Part shown: piece by piece, positions 46,700 through 57,589 of the stretch | Layout: each line of letters begins with the position of its first letter | Numbering within the stretch: the first letter of the stretch is position 1 | Assembly (NCBI RefSeq): GCF_040802235.1 | Contig: NC_133164.1 | Location: forward strand, 110,688,302-110,752,301 | DNA length: 64,000 bases | Direction: 5' to 3' | Source: Manis javanica | Taxonomy: Eukaryota > Chordata > Mammalia > Pholidota > Manidae | Program-made: the position numbers and the translations under genes | The notes under the pieces: model-generated | Told to the model about the DNA's origin: nothing | Seen by the model: the letters and a program-made list of their open reading frames with translations, nothing else | Database searches by the model: none

Positions 46700-48000
46700 A
46701 AGAGGAGAGATGCCAGCAGCACAAGCAAGGAGGTCAAAGAGGAGAGGTAAAATCAGACCGTCCATTTCCACACGGGCTCTCTTCTCAGTGGCTTTCTCCA
46801 GTGGCGGGCTGGTTCTAAGTGTCGTACTTGATCATCCTTCATTTTACACGCTAAAGAATTCATGAGTTCTAAAGAAAGATTTCAAAGGCAGAAAATGACT
46901 TCTTGTTTATGTATGTTAAAAGTCTAGCTGGTAATCTGAACTCCGTGCATTATACAGGCTTTCCTCACTAGGTTGCTCTGCAGAGCCCAGGAAAAAGAAT
47001 TAAAATTTATGACCAAGAGCACTATTCATTTCTTTTCTAAACTAACTCCATGAAAGGCCACCCACGCAGGCTCGTGCAGACAGGAGCAAGACTTAACTGT
47101 AAACTGAAGCAACCCTATTTTCTACTTCCTTTATTGAAAAAGCAAAACAAAAATGAATATAATTTAAATACATCGCAACTGTTGGTTTTCATCTTAACAA
47201 TTCACAACTGGTGAAGTAGTGAGGTTATCAGTAGTCTTTCATGTGGTTAGTTTCAAAATGCTGTTTATTACCCTTTCCAGACCCCGGCTTTCTGGTCTGT
47301 TCAGTTGACTTCCCCCTTAGTTAGCCCTTCTTCTGTACAGAGGCCCTCCTGGCCATCAGATGCCCTTCCCTGTTCTGAAACTATCCACATCTATCAAGAT
47401 CTTTTCTCGAAAGTCTTTCCATTAAGTCTTTTTCTATAAGACTCTTCAGATCTCTTCCTCCAGTGAATTGCTATGACACTAATTACATTTTTTTTCATGC
47501 TGCATAGAAAATTATACTTTGGGCTATCAAAGTATAATTTTCAAAAAGTTAGAAACCTGTCAGACAAACACAGAGTGAACACACGTCAGTGATTTAGGCA
47601 ACTAATTCGTGAGGGTACCAGGGGGATGGTAAAGCTGGTTGAAAGGAGAATTTAAGGAACAGAGGTCTATGTAGTCAGTCAGGGAAGGCATCCTAAAGTA
47701 AATATTGTAAGTTACAGACAAAACTGGTTAATGTTCTTCAGAGCAATAAAACCATAACATTTGGAGTTATCTGTACCAGACTTGGAAATCTATAAGTTAA
47801 CATCTAACTTCAAATATGGTCCTTAGTCATTAGTAAATAGCAAGACAAAAAAAAAAATGCATCTCCCAGAGAATTAAATGAAATTACGGAGGGCCTTGAG
47901 CTAGGCAACACTCCCATATGCTACTGAAAGACACAGTCATCCCTTTGACTTAGATCAAAGTTTTTGGATAATTTTTCTTGGCCATGTCTACCATTCCATT
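46700..48000. other. Unique intergenic sequence with a short hairpin
   Basis: No gene recognised. A 14-bp perfect hairpin lies at 47508-47541 and is listed separately. Confidence 0.4.
47508..47541. other. Perfect 14-bp hairpin
   Basis: AAAATTATACTTTG pairs exactly with CAAAGTATAATTTT around the loop GGCTAT. It may be the fused termini of a palindromic DNA transposon or a chance AT-rich cruciform. Confidence 0.7.
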
Positions 48001-48125
48001 TTGCAAGTAGAAATGAAAGTTGAAAGAGATCAGCTAACTTTTCCAAGATCACACAACTCGTGAGGAGCTAAGCTACAACTTGAAACTAAGTCTGTTTAGC
48101 CACAGCACAGTCCTTCTCCCAGTGC
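48000..48125 (-). repeat. MIR SINE, minus orientation
   Basis: 'ttttccaagatcacacaact' and 'tacaacttgaaactaagtct' are MIR core. Confidence 0.75.
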
Positions 48126-48649
48126 AGACTGAAAGGCCAGGGATGGGTGATCCTCAACAGGTAGAGGGAGCAGAGAACAATCTCACCTGTGTGTGCACAT
48201 GGTGATCTGGGGGGTACAAATGCTTATTAATTGTCAAGAAAGTCCCATGACCTATCTAGACTACCTCTGGATACCACTGGTGATATATGAACAACAGCTA
48301 AGAAGCATATAATTGTTGTTTTTAGGTGGCCTGAAGCAAGAGAGTTCTAAGATTAAGTGTTTTATTTCATCAGTTGGATTGAAACTTCATTGAGAGCTGG
48401 TATTTAGCACTGACAGAGTTACTCAATAAGTATTCGTTGAGCTCTGTCTGTGGCAGATTATATGTTCCAAAGATAGCCGCACACACCTTCTTATTTACCA
48501 AAAATATCCAAAAACTTAGGCCTAAGGCAAAGGAATGACTGCACGTCCTTTCAATACCATATAGCAGATAACTCTTCCTACAGTGGGACCACCTCTCCTT
48601 CCAACAAGAGGAAACAAAGCTTCCCACGCCCCTCATATCTGGGTGATGG

Positions 48650-49065
48650 AGAACAGCAGAAGTGAGGCTATGCGACTTCTAAGGCTAGGTAGGATCCACC
48701 TGGTTCACTCTCTCCCCCTCCAGGTATTTGCCCTTTGAACCCAACCACCATTGTGTGAGGAAGCCCAGGCTATGTGAAGAGACCATGTAGGGATGTTCTG
48801 ACCAACATCCCTGGGCCCCCAGCCAACTTCACAGGAAGGAACCCCAGACTTGGGAGGGAAGAAGCTGTCAGGTGATTTCAGCCACTGCCCTTGCCTTCCA
48901 GTTAGGGCCCAGACATTGTGGAGCACAGATCAATTATCCTTGCTGTACCCTGTCTGAATTCCTAACCCACACAAACCAAGAGAGACAATAAATGACTTTT
49001 GTTTTGTTTTTCTTTTAGTTACGGTTTTGGAGTAATTTCTCATGCAGCAAGAGATAGTTAATATA
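48650..49065 (+). mobile_element. MaLR LTR (MLT1-like), plus strand
   Basis: 'aggaagcccaggctatgtga', 'agagaccatgtagggatgtt', 'gagacaataaatgacttttg' (poly(A) signal region) and 'agcaagagatagttaatata' in LTR order. Confidence 0.75.
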
Positions 49066-50000
49066 TAACTAACTATGTTCTCACTGTGCATTACAGTTTC
49101 AATTTTTCATCAGTGGCTCAAATACAAATGAAGTTCTTCTTAACTTTGCCACAGATTTGAACCTTGCTCACCAAGGGAGGGGTTGCTGAGTCCTATGACT
49201 GGTGAAGGAGCCTTCCAGCATCTACATCTCAGTTAGTTTTGGTGGTTCCTACTTCTAATCAGATGTGCTGTCACTCATGTAAAGATTCACAGCCCTGAAA
49301 ATAAAAGGCAAGTGCCTGTCCTGAAAGTGAAGAGAAATCGGAACTGTTTAAAAAGTATGATTCTTACTGGAAAAAAAAATCAAGTTCGGGCTAAGCTATG
49401 GAGGAAAAGTCAGTGGGAGATCAGATTGGGTGTGACGTGGCCTCATCCACCCACCATGCTGTTTCGAGGACAATATTTCAGCACGTGCACCATGTGGTTC
49501 ACAGGGAAATGTTTTGCTGGGATGGAGGTGGATGCGTCTGTAGCATTATGAAGGTCTCTGGATGTGTCTCCTCAATTCGTAATGGTCAGTTGTTCTTCTT
49601 TATATTTCCCAGCCCCTAGCTGAGTGGTACTCAACCTGTGAGGTTTGAGATTTCCCAAGTCTTCTGCCAAAAGCTTCATCAGTTCAGGAGGAAAATAAAC
49701 TGCACAGACCTCTGATCACCCCAGTCAATCAGAGCTTTTTTCTCCAGGGCCACAGAAGCTGTGTAAGTAGTTTTTCCTGGAATGGGCTTATTTTAGATAG
49801 GGTGTACTTTCAGGAATGTGCTCTGTTGACAAGCGTGAGCACAATAAATTACTTCAAAGCATTGCATTTGAAAGATTCCTTGATTTGTACAGTTTCACTC
49901 CCTGCAGCTAGAGGCTGTTGTATTTTAAAAAAGCAAAACAACAACAAGGCAAGCAGCTTAACGACCACTAGGATGTTAGAGCGTGGTTTCTGCCACCAAT
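49066..50000. other. Unique intergenic sequence
   Basis: No gene recognised. Overlapping ORFs at 49312-49619 have no motif. Confidence 0.4.
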
Positions 50001-50009
50001 TAGCGCCAG

Positions 50010-50155
50010 AATTTCTCTTGACTCTCAGTTTCCTCGTCTGTAAAATGGGGCTAATAATAATCTGCCTCATAGGGTTTCTCTGGGGATTAAATAGGATAAT
50101 GCATGGAAGGCCCTTAGCACAGTGCCTGTCACACAGTGAGAAAATAAGAGCTGTT
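50010..50155 (+). repeat. MIR SINE, plus orientation
   Basis: 'ctcagtttcctcgtctgtaa' and 'cccttagcacagtgcctgtc' are near-consensus MIR. The ORFs spanning it on both strands (49802-50343) are explained by this. Confidence 0.9.
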
Positions 50156-50159
50156 TGCA

Positions 50160-51205
50160 TGACCATTTTCCTGTGTCCTACTTGTGTTTTTTTAATCTGT
50201 GTGTTTGTCATCCATTTCCCGGACTGGAATGTGAACTCCAGGCCAGCGGGAACCTGTTTGGTCACTTCAATATTCCTGGGGCCTGGAGCCGTAGCTATCA
50301 CAGTGTAGGTAGGTGCTGAATAAATAAATGACCCATTTTTCATGTACTTCTAGATCACTGTATAAACCAGCTGTTGCTAATAATAATATCGATAATAACA
50401 GCTTTTGGAAGGCAAGGGACCAAGCCGCTCCTAAAAGTGTGTCTTGAAAAAAAAGTTTGCAAGGGGGCTGCTGTAGAGCAAAGGAAACAAGAGACACGCA
50501 ATCAGGCAAAATGAGCCCTGGTGGGTCCTAGTTTGAAAAAAAATCTGTAAGATGTCATTTGGGATCTGATGGGAAAATTTGAATATGGACCAGTCTTTAG
50601 ATGATGGTTATTAATTTTCTAGATAAAAGTATGGTATTTTGGTTACATAGACTGACGCTTTTGTTTTTAAGAGATGCAAGTTGAAATATTTTGGGGTGAA
50701 GTGTCACAATGTCTATAATTTACTTTCAGCAAAAAAGTCAGAAATACATACATACGTATACAGATGAAGGTATAAAATAAATACAGCAAGATGTTAATAA
50801 TTATTGAATCTAGAGGGCGGGTATGTTAGTGTTCATTGTATATGTCTTTTGACTTTTATGTATGCTTGGAAATTTAATGATACATATTCAGGAGAAAAAT
50901 GGGAAAAAAATTAGTCATAACAACCATTCAGTTAATTAAACAAGGAAGCCATCAGACAGGTGGCTCTAATGCTGTGCAGGCCTACGTAAGCAAACCAAAA
51001 ATCTAAGCCTGTAAATGCCAATCATTTCCTGGCTTTCCTTCCACCTTTTCTCTGTCAGTTTCCCTGAGCTCCTGTTAGTGGACTGCTCCTAACCCCTTCA
51101 GGTTTGTCGTTGCGGATGTGACACAATTTTTACCCTAAATGAACTCTAAAAATTTTTAATAGGCCTCAATTCATCTTTTAACGCAACTAATGAGCATTGA
51201 TCACT
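50160..51205. other. Unique or unassigned AT-rich sequence
   Basis: No gene recognised. 50560-50890 (for example 'tatggaccagtctttagatg', 'gtgttcattgtatatgtctt') resembles an old L1 or other LINE 3' end but I cannot assign it. Confidence 0.35.
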
Positions 51206-51209
51206 AAGC

Positions 51210-51405
51210 GATGGCATTACACACAGTGTTTCACTTAATTCTCACACCAGTTCTGCATAGACATTATTATTCAGGTACATGAGGAAACTGAGCTTTAGAG
51301 ATAGTATTTCATGTTCTCCAAGTCACATGGCTGCAAGCGGAATTAAACTTAAGCCTGATTCCAACACCTGTTCTCTTCAAGTCATACAATGCTGCCTCCT
51401 TGCAT
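51210..51405 (-). repeat. MIR SINE, minus orientation
   Basis: 'acatgaggaaactgagcttt', 'ccaagtcacatggctgcaag' and 'aagcctgattccaacacctg' in MIR order. Confidence 0.85.
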
Positions 51406-51550
51406 AGAAGAAAGCTTGGAAATCACTGTGCTAGACAGAGCAGCCCCTATTCTTCGTGGTTCATGGAGAAACACTCCTCGTGGGATGGAAATTCCATTTG
51501 TTCTAGCTCTGATTGTATTAACCATGTTTTTAATTTCCTGACTCTTAGGA

Positions 51551-52047
51551 TGTTCTGACACCACGAAGGACTCAGGGAGAGACTGCCCCTCCCAGGGCTA
51601 GCTAAGACCGTAACAGTTGCCTAGAAGCACACCATTCCTATGCAAATAACCAGTTTCAAGTCTATAGCAACAATGACCTCCTTATCTAAGTCTCACACAC
51701 CAAGTGGATATATCCCCTGCCCAAAGTCAACACAGGGCCAGGTACCAGGCAACTGAAGGCCATACCTGTAGCCCAAAGCTTGCTGGAATCATTCACACTA
51801 GCCAATCCTAAACAGTTTACTCCACCCTGCCTTGCCTTATCTGTGGAAAACACAGTAAAGGCACTGGCCTTGGCTTTATTCTTCCTGCTTCTACTATCTC
51901 ACTGAAACCAGGTGCTTCTGCTGTGGCTCTGCATGGCATGGCATGTCTCCGTCTCTTGGGAAATATAATAAGAATCTTCTTTCAGTGGCATTGACCTGCT
52001 CCCGTTGTCACTCAGTCAACTCCATAAATTAAAGTTCCATGGGAACA
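51551..52047 (+). mobile_element. Class I ERV-type solo LTR, plus strand
   Basis: Begins TGTTCTGACACC and ends near GGGAACA. It shares the 'gagactgcccctccc' motif with the LTR at 38.8 kb. A downstream poly(A)-signal-like region ('aatataataagaatcttctt') is followed by a U5-like segment 'cattgacctgctcccgttgt'. No target duplication could be matched, so borders are approximate. No retroviral genes. Confidence 0.6.
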
Positions 52048-52439
52048 AATTTTGAAACACTTGATTCAGGGAGGAACTGCTTTAGGAGGCTTACTGCAGA
52101 ACTGAATCAATGCCTATGAAAACTCCTTTTTTTGTTGTGCCATAGTAATATTTTCATAGCTATATGCACAAGTTTATTTGGTTCAGCTCACCTGAGGGCC
52201 TGAGGACTCTGAAGCAAGGTTTTAGATTCAGTTTTTGAATATGAAACTGCACCCATCAAAGTATTTCCTACTACATTTCTGTGGTCATTCAATGGCTTCT
52301 TGTTGATTGGTTCATGTAATTGCCAAAGTCTAGGGAATTTGAGGAATACATTATAAAGCAGAGACTCTTAGTTTCCTGCAGTATCTGTTTTTTTCACCTT
52401 TCCTAATAATCAAAATTTTATCAGAGGACATGGACACTC

Positions 52440-52745
52440 AGAATGAAGATTACATTTGGTGATCTCCCTAGCAGCCAGGTATGGCCATGTGACTAAGTTG
52501 TGGCCAATGGGATGGACGGATGCAGAGATTTTGTGGCTTGCCCCCCTTTTCCTCTCTTTCATCATCCCTTCTTGTATCCTGAAGTTTGGAAAGCTGATGC
52601 CACCATGTTGGACCATAAGGACTGGTCCTTGAAGACATCTTGAAGCAGATTGCTTACTTCTTCAATTTATCTATCTTGTTAAGCAACTGTTATTTAGGGT
52701 TTTCTGTCACAGCTAAACTGATTCATTACTAATTCAGTGGCAAAT
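52440..52745 (+). mobile_element. MaLR LTR (old MLT1), plus strand
   Basis: 'agcagccaggtatggccatg', 'aagttgtggccaatgggatg' and 'gatgccaccatgttggacca' follow old MLT1 LTR order. Confidence 0.75.
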
Positions 52746-52799
52746 GGTGTAAGTGAAACACTCAAGGAGGTGGCATTTAGTGGCAAAACTGATAACTAC

Positions 52800-53098
52800 T
52801 GTTAAGTCTGGGGAGAGGAAATCCCAGGGCAAAATACCTCTAAAAACCGAAATCAGTCAAAAGGAGAAATAAAGTTTAAAACCCATTTATTGCTTACAAA
52901 CTGCAGTCCAGCACTGTCTCTCTCCCCTCCTCCAGAAAAAGCAAGCAAGCCCCTTCCCTTAACCTCTCAGGTTCAGACACGCCCTCGGTTGCCCAGGTAA
53001 TTACCCATTGACATGGAGGTGAACTCTCCACCCCTGAGGATATGCAAATGTACTAAAGCCAGGTGAGATATTCTGGAAATGTTACAATTTTACCCACA
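52800..53098 (-). mobile_element. Complete solo LTR, copy 2, with 5-bp target duplication
   Basis: 299 bp, TG...CA ends, flanked by ACTAC at 52795-52799 and 53099-53103. It is collinear with 16809-17118. On the minus strand it has an AATAAA signal followed by an A/T-rich stretch, so minus is the likely sense strand. The perfect target duplication shows a solo LTR formed by recombination between the two LTRs of one provirus. Confidence 0.85.
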
Positions 53099-53159
53099 AC
53101 TACATAGCTTAGCTATGATTTCATCCTATGGATTAGAAAAGCAGTAATGATAATGGCTT

Positions 53160-53245
53160 GCTTTTTATAGTGCTTTATCATTTCAAAGCACAGTCAAATG
53201 TATTTTCTCTTTTGATCCTCATAATAAACCCCTGGACCAGAGAAA
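53160..53245 (-). repeat. MIR/MIR3-like fragment
   Basis: 'tagtgctttatcatttcaaa' and 'ttgatcctcataataaaccc' resemble the 5' part of a reverse-oriented MIR. Confidence 0.55.
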
Positions 53246-53700
53246 TAAAAAATTGTTTCCAGCTCTAAGCTGAAAGCCATCCTCTTCTGGTCCTGAAGGC
53301 ACAGCTTTTTCTGCCGTATCAAACCATCTGGTCTGACTCAATGATCCATTTAATATCATGGTAGAGGGCTGAGATTTTTACTTTTTTTATTTTCCTATAA
53401 ACTTCTCAAGTTGACTTCAATTCTCTTTACAATGATAAAGTCACTGCTTATAGGGTTTGAACTGTGTCCTCTATAAATTCATATGTTGCAGCCCTAACAC
53501 TCAATGTGACTGCCCTTGGACATGGGAACTTTAAAGAGGAAATGAAAGTCAGATGAGGTCATATGGGTGGGGTCCTAATCCAATATGACTGGTGCCCTTA
53601 TAACAGGAGAGACACCAGGGATGGGCAGGTACACAGAAGAAAAGCCATGTGAGGACAGAGCAAGAAGGCATCCATCTGTAAGCTAAAGAAAGAGGCCTCA

Positions 53701-54293
53701 CTGGAAAAAGGAGCAGACCTCACGGAACAGGGTAACGTACCAAAGCTGTGACCCAGTGGGACTCAAGCCCTTCCCCCACCCCAGCTCACCCCTGGGAGGA
53801 AGAGAAATGGAGCAGGGAGGGAGTGGAAGGCCTGGGACTGCTGAATACCTAGCTCCAGAGATCTGCTCTGGGAGCACAAACCTACATTTCATGGTGCTTT
53901 CATGATACTCGTGTGATTACGGGGTTGGAAAGCTAAGACAGGCAGAATTCCTGGAGAGACTGAGATTCCAGCCACTTGTGGAAAGCAGGGATCTATATCC
54001 GGCTGCTCTGGGACAAAAGCTTATACCTGTGTGCTCAGTCCACTGGTTCAGGCAGTGGAGACCGGCACAGCAGCCCGGAAGCAGGAAACAGCTCTTTCCT
54101 CCCCCCAGGCACCAATACCCTCCCCTGCGACCCCCAACATTGCTTCAGGGGCTGAGCAACTCCATAGAGTAGAGCTGATGGACACTAGAGGGCGCCATAT
54201 ACAAATATGAAACACCAAAGGAACCTGGTCCAGAGTAAAATTAATATAACTCCAGAGAAAGATTTAAATGACATGGACCTTTATGACTTCCTG
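53701..54293 (+). mobile_element. Insertion of an L1 5'-end (5' UTR-like) segment with 16-bp target duplication
   Basis: 593 bp bounded by identical 16-bp direct repeats 'aaagaaagaggcctca' (53685-53700 and 54294-54309). The content is GC-rich and resembles the 5' UTR of laurasiatherian L1s ('gtgctcagtccactggttca', 'ggcacagcagcccggaagca', then 'gaacctggtccagagtaaaa' near the start of ORF1). There is no L1 ORF2, 3' UTR or poly(A). That is the reverse of the usual 5' truncation. Identification as L1 is from memory; the target duplication is direct. Confidence 0.7.
54181..54200 (+). promoter_or_regulatory. CTCF-like motif within the L1-derived insertion
   Basis: 'gacactagagggcgccatat' fits the CTCF core (CACTAGAGGGCGCC) in plus orientation. 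If the segment is an L1 5' UTR, the site is carried by the element. Confidence 0.55.
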
Positions 54294-54639
54294 AAAGAAA
54301 GAGGCCTCAGGAGAAACCAAACCAACACCTTAATCTTGGATTTCCAGCCCCCAGAACTGTGAGAAAATTAATTAATTTACATTGTTTCAGCCACCCAATG
54401 GGTGGCATTTTGGCAACCTTAGCAAAAGAATTCAGGAACTTAATAATTTTCCTACTGTAAAAAAAATTATGGAGAAGGTAGAAACCTGAATGGGTCAACT
54501 TCCAATCCAGGATGTTTCCTGCACTCTAGTCTGCTGCCTTGAAGTGTCTGTGACTTCCAGACCCTAGTTTACCCTCAGAAGACAGACTTTCTTTTCTTAC
54601 GACATAAGAATATACATTACCCCTCATGAAGGCTTCTTG

Positions 54640-54705
54640 TCTTTTGGATGTTGACCATCCTAACTGGTAGATGGCTGTAGTTTTTAAAAAAATGGAAACA
54701 TCAGC
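54640..54705. repeat. Second copy of a chimeric L1 junction
   Basis: About 65 bp nearly identical to 55745-55810, including 'aactggtagatggctgt', which in the second place is the join between a minus-strand L1 and a plus-strand L1. Confidence 0.7.
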
Positions 54706-54954
54706 CCAAATCCATGTCCTTCATTAAGATATTTGGGGACTGATAGCATCACTATGAGTAGACATGGACACAAGAAAATGCTTCGTTGTTGGCGATTATT
54801 CATCAGAGGAAAAGCTTTTTTTTACATGAATGGTTGTATTCAAGGTGCCTTTGAAAGTCAGATAAATGTCAAACTGAATGGAAAGCAAAACAGAACATGA
54901 GGGAAACTGCAATAAGATATCACTTCACACCCACAAGGATGGTTGTGGTTTTTG

Positions 54955-55775
54955 TTTTTAGTTTTTGTTTTTTTTTATTAAAGTATCATTGATATACAAT
55001 CTTATGAAGGTTTCACATGAACAACATTGTGATTTCAACATTCCCTCATATTATCAAGTCCTTCCCCCCCACCCCATTGCAGTCACTGTCTGTTGGCATA
55101 GTAAGATGCTATTGGGTCATTACTTGTCTTCTCTATGCTGTACTGCCTTCCCGGTATTGTGATTGTAAATACAGTGCTCCTTAATCCCCTTCTCCCTCCC
55201 CACCCACTCTTCCTAACCACTCCCCTTCATTAACCACTAGACCCTTCTTGGAGTCTGTGAGTCTGCTGCTGTTTTGTTCCTTCAGTTTTTGCTTTGTTGT
55301 TGTACTCCACAAATGAGTGAAATCATTTGGTACTTGTCTTTCTCTGCCTGGCTTATTTAACTGAACACAACACCCTCTAGCTCCATCCATGTTGTTGCAA
55401 ATGGTAGGATTTGTTTTCTTCTTTATGGATAAATAATATGATAATATGTCATTGTGTATATGTAGCATTCATCTATTGATGGACACTTAAATTGCTTCCA
55501 TATCTTGGCTATTTTAAATAGTGCTGCAATAAACATAGGAGTGCATATGTCTTTTCAAATCAGGGATCTTGTTTTCTGCAGGTAAATTCCTAGAAGTGGA
55601 ATTACTGGGTCAAGTGGAATTTCTATTTTTAGTTTTTGAAGGAACCTCCATATTGCTTTCTACAAATGTTAAACTAATATACATTCCCACCAACAGTGTA
55701 GGAAGGTTCCCCTTTCTCTGCATCCTTGCCAGCATTTGTTGTTTCTTGTCTTTCGGATGTTGACGATCATAACTG
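54955..55775 (-). mobile_element. 5'-truncated L1, minus strand
   Basis: A T-rich tract at its left edge marks the poly(A) tail on the minus strand. It is followed by the lineage-specific L1 3' UTR ('gaaggtttcacatgaacaac') and then ORF2 C-terminal sequence in reverse ('tccatccatgttgttgcaaa', 'cattcccaccaacagtgtag'). Confidence 0.85.
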
Positions 55776-55906
55776 GTAGATGGCTGTCATTTTTAGAAAA
55801 TGGAAAATAACAAGTGTTGGCAAAAATATGAAGAAATTAGAACTGGCAAGGTGGTATATCCATATACAATGAGATATTATTTACCCATAAAAAGGAATGA
55901 AGTACT

Positions 55907-56071
55907 AGCATGGAGAAGACAAGTAATGACTCTAGCATCTCAGTACGCTGATGAACAGTGACTGCAACATGGGGGGCGAGGACCTGATAACATGGGTGAA
56001 TGTTGAAACCACAATGTTGTTCATGTGAAACCTTCATAAATTTGCATATCGATGATACTTCAATAATAATA
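55907..56071 (+). mobile_element. Short 5'-truncated L1 3' end with 18-bp target duplication
   Basis: 165 bp corresponding to the reverse complement of the 3' UTR at 54980-55145, ending in an A-rich tail. Flanked by 'aaaaaggaatgaagtact' at 55889-55906 and 56072-56089. Confidence 0.88.
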
Positions 56072-57079
56072 AAAAAGGAATGAAGTACTGATACGTGTTT
56101 CCATGTGGATGTAACTTGAAAACATACTAAGTCAAGAAGCCAGACACAAAAGTCAGATATTTTATGATTCCATTTATATATAATATCCAGAACAGGTTAA
56201 TCCACAGAAACAGACAGAAGATTGGTGGTTGCCAGAAAGAGGAAAAGATAGGGAGAAATTGCTTAATGAGTACAGGGTTTTCTTTTGGCATGATAAAAAA
56301 TGTGTTAGAACTTAATAAAAGTGGTGGTTGCACAGCATTGTAAATGTACATAAGCCACTGAACTGTATACTTTAAAATGGTTAATTCTATGTTATGTAAA
56401 TTCCATCTCAACCTTTTTTTAAAACATGGGTAAAAAAAAGAGAATATACACTGAAGCTAATGAACCTAAAGCTTCAGGGTCCTTGATTGCCTGGGCCCTT
56501 CCTGAGAGGGACCTTAGTCATGGTTCCCACGGCTCTATTATTCTTTAAAGAACACCCCCAACTGTTTAAGTTCCAGGCCCCTCAGAACCTGACTGTGCCC
56601 CAGGGAAGGATCTCATTGATCTGAGCCCTAGAAATAGCTAAGGGAGACAAGCCAGGGTCACCTACTAGCCTGTGTGTGCTCGGGGAGGAGAGGAACCCAA
56701 ATCTGAGCCAAAAGCCTGGCTTACCCTTGTTGCCATAAAACTCTGAAAATAAATCCAAGTCCTCCAGAAACATTTTTCCTTGGGAAACATCAACTCAGCT
56801 GGCCAGGAAGCCTCCTAATTCGAGCTCCTCCTGGATATTTGGATCAAGCTGTGTTCTTTGGCATAGCCAGCTATCTAAGGCAAGGGGACCAACTGTCCCA
56901 GTTTGCCTGGAACTGAGGAGTTACCCAGGATGTGGAATTTTCAGTGCTAAAACAGGGACAGTCCCAGGCAACCCAACGTGGGGTTTCATTCTCATTGAGG
57001 TGAGAAGTCTGACCGCCTTCAGAGTAGAGAGGATTGTAACTAACATTCACTCCCTCCAGTAGAGACTGATTGATGGTCT

Positions 57080-57390
57080 TCTAAGGGGCCAAGTACTCAT
57101 ACTAACACTGGGCCTTCAAAACTGAATTAAAGTACTGTATGATTCCACTTATATGAGGTACTTAGAGTCAAATTTATAGAAACAGAAAGTAGAATAGTGG
57201 TTGCTAGGGGCTGGGGAGGAGGGGGAAGGATAGTTGTTATTTAATGGGTTTCAGTTTTGTAAGATGAAAACGTTCTGGAGTTCTTTTTCACAATGTGACT
57301 GTACTTAACACAACTGAACCGCACACTTAAAAATAGTTAAGATGGTAAATTGTATGTTTTTACCACGAGAGGAGAAAAAAAGAATGTGAC
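57080..57390 (+). mobile_element. L1 3' end, plus strand
   Basis: 'ttccacttatatgaggtact', 'gtggttgctaggggctgggg' and 'actgaaccgcacacttaaaa' mark a diverged L1 3' end. Confidence 0.85.
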
Positions 57391-57469
57391 AAAGACCTTG
57401 CCCTCCAGGTGACCAGCCCCAATTTCTTGGGGGGTAGATAATGGCAAATAACTTTGTGCTGTTTACAAA

Positions 57470-57580
57470 GTACTTTCATATACACAATTACATTTGAATG
57501 CTCAGAACAATCCGTGAGATAGACACCATCAGCTCATTTCACAAATAAAGGAAGAAGCAGGCTGCGATTGAAAGTCAGGT
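57470..57580 (-). repeat. MIR3/L3-like fragment
   Basis: 'tacaaagtactttcatatac' and 'ctcatttcacaaataaagga' follow a reverse-oriented MIR-family pattern. Confidence 0.5.
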
Positions 57581-57589
57581 CTTTATGCC

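Larger units (their letters stand above)
53450..54440 (+). mobile_element. MaLR LTR (MLT1-like), plus strand, split by an L1-like insertion
   Basis: The left half (53450-53700) carries 'aaattcatatgttgcagccc', 'ctaatccaatatgactggtg' and 'cttataacaggagagacacc'. The right half (54310-54440) carries 'caacaccttaatcttggatt' and 'ccagaactgtgagaaaatta'. The two halves join seamlessly once the insertion and one copy of its duplicated target are removed. Confidence 0.9.
54900..56430 (+). mobile_element. Older L1, plus strand, hosting two later L1 insertions
   Basis: Starts at 'aataagatatcacttcacac', resumes at about 55778 ('aaaataacaagtgttggcaa') and again at 56090, and ends at 'ccactgaactgtatacttta' near 56360. 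It is interrupted by a minus-strand L1 at about 54955-55775 and a short plus-strand L1 tail at 55907-56071. Confidence 0.8.

Noticed and set aside
49802..50343. 164-168-codon ORFs on both strands
   Set aside because: They overlap a near-consensus MIR and oppose each other; no splice context or motif.
45411..56071. A new SINE family defined by the two short L1 tails
   Set aside because: Their start points differ by about 30 bp and both are explained by ordinary 5' truncation of L1, so a separate family is not supported from this window alone.
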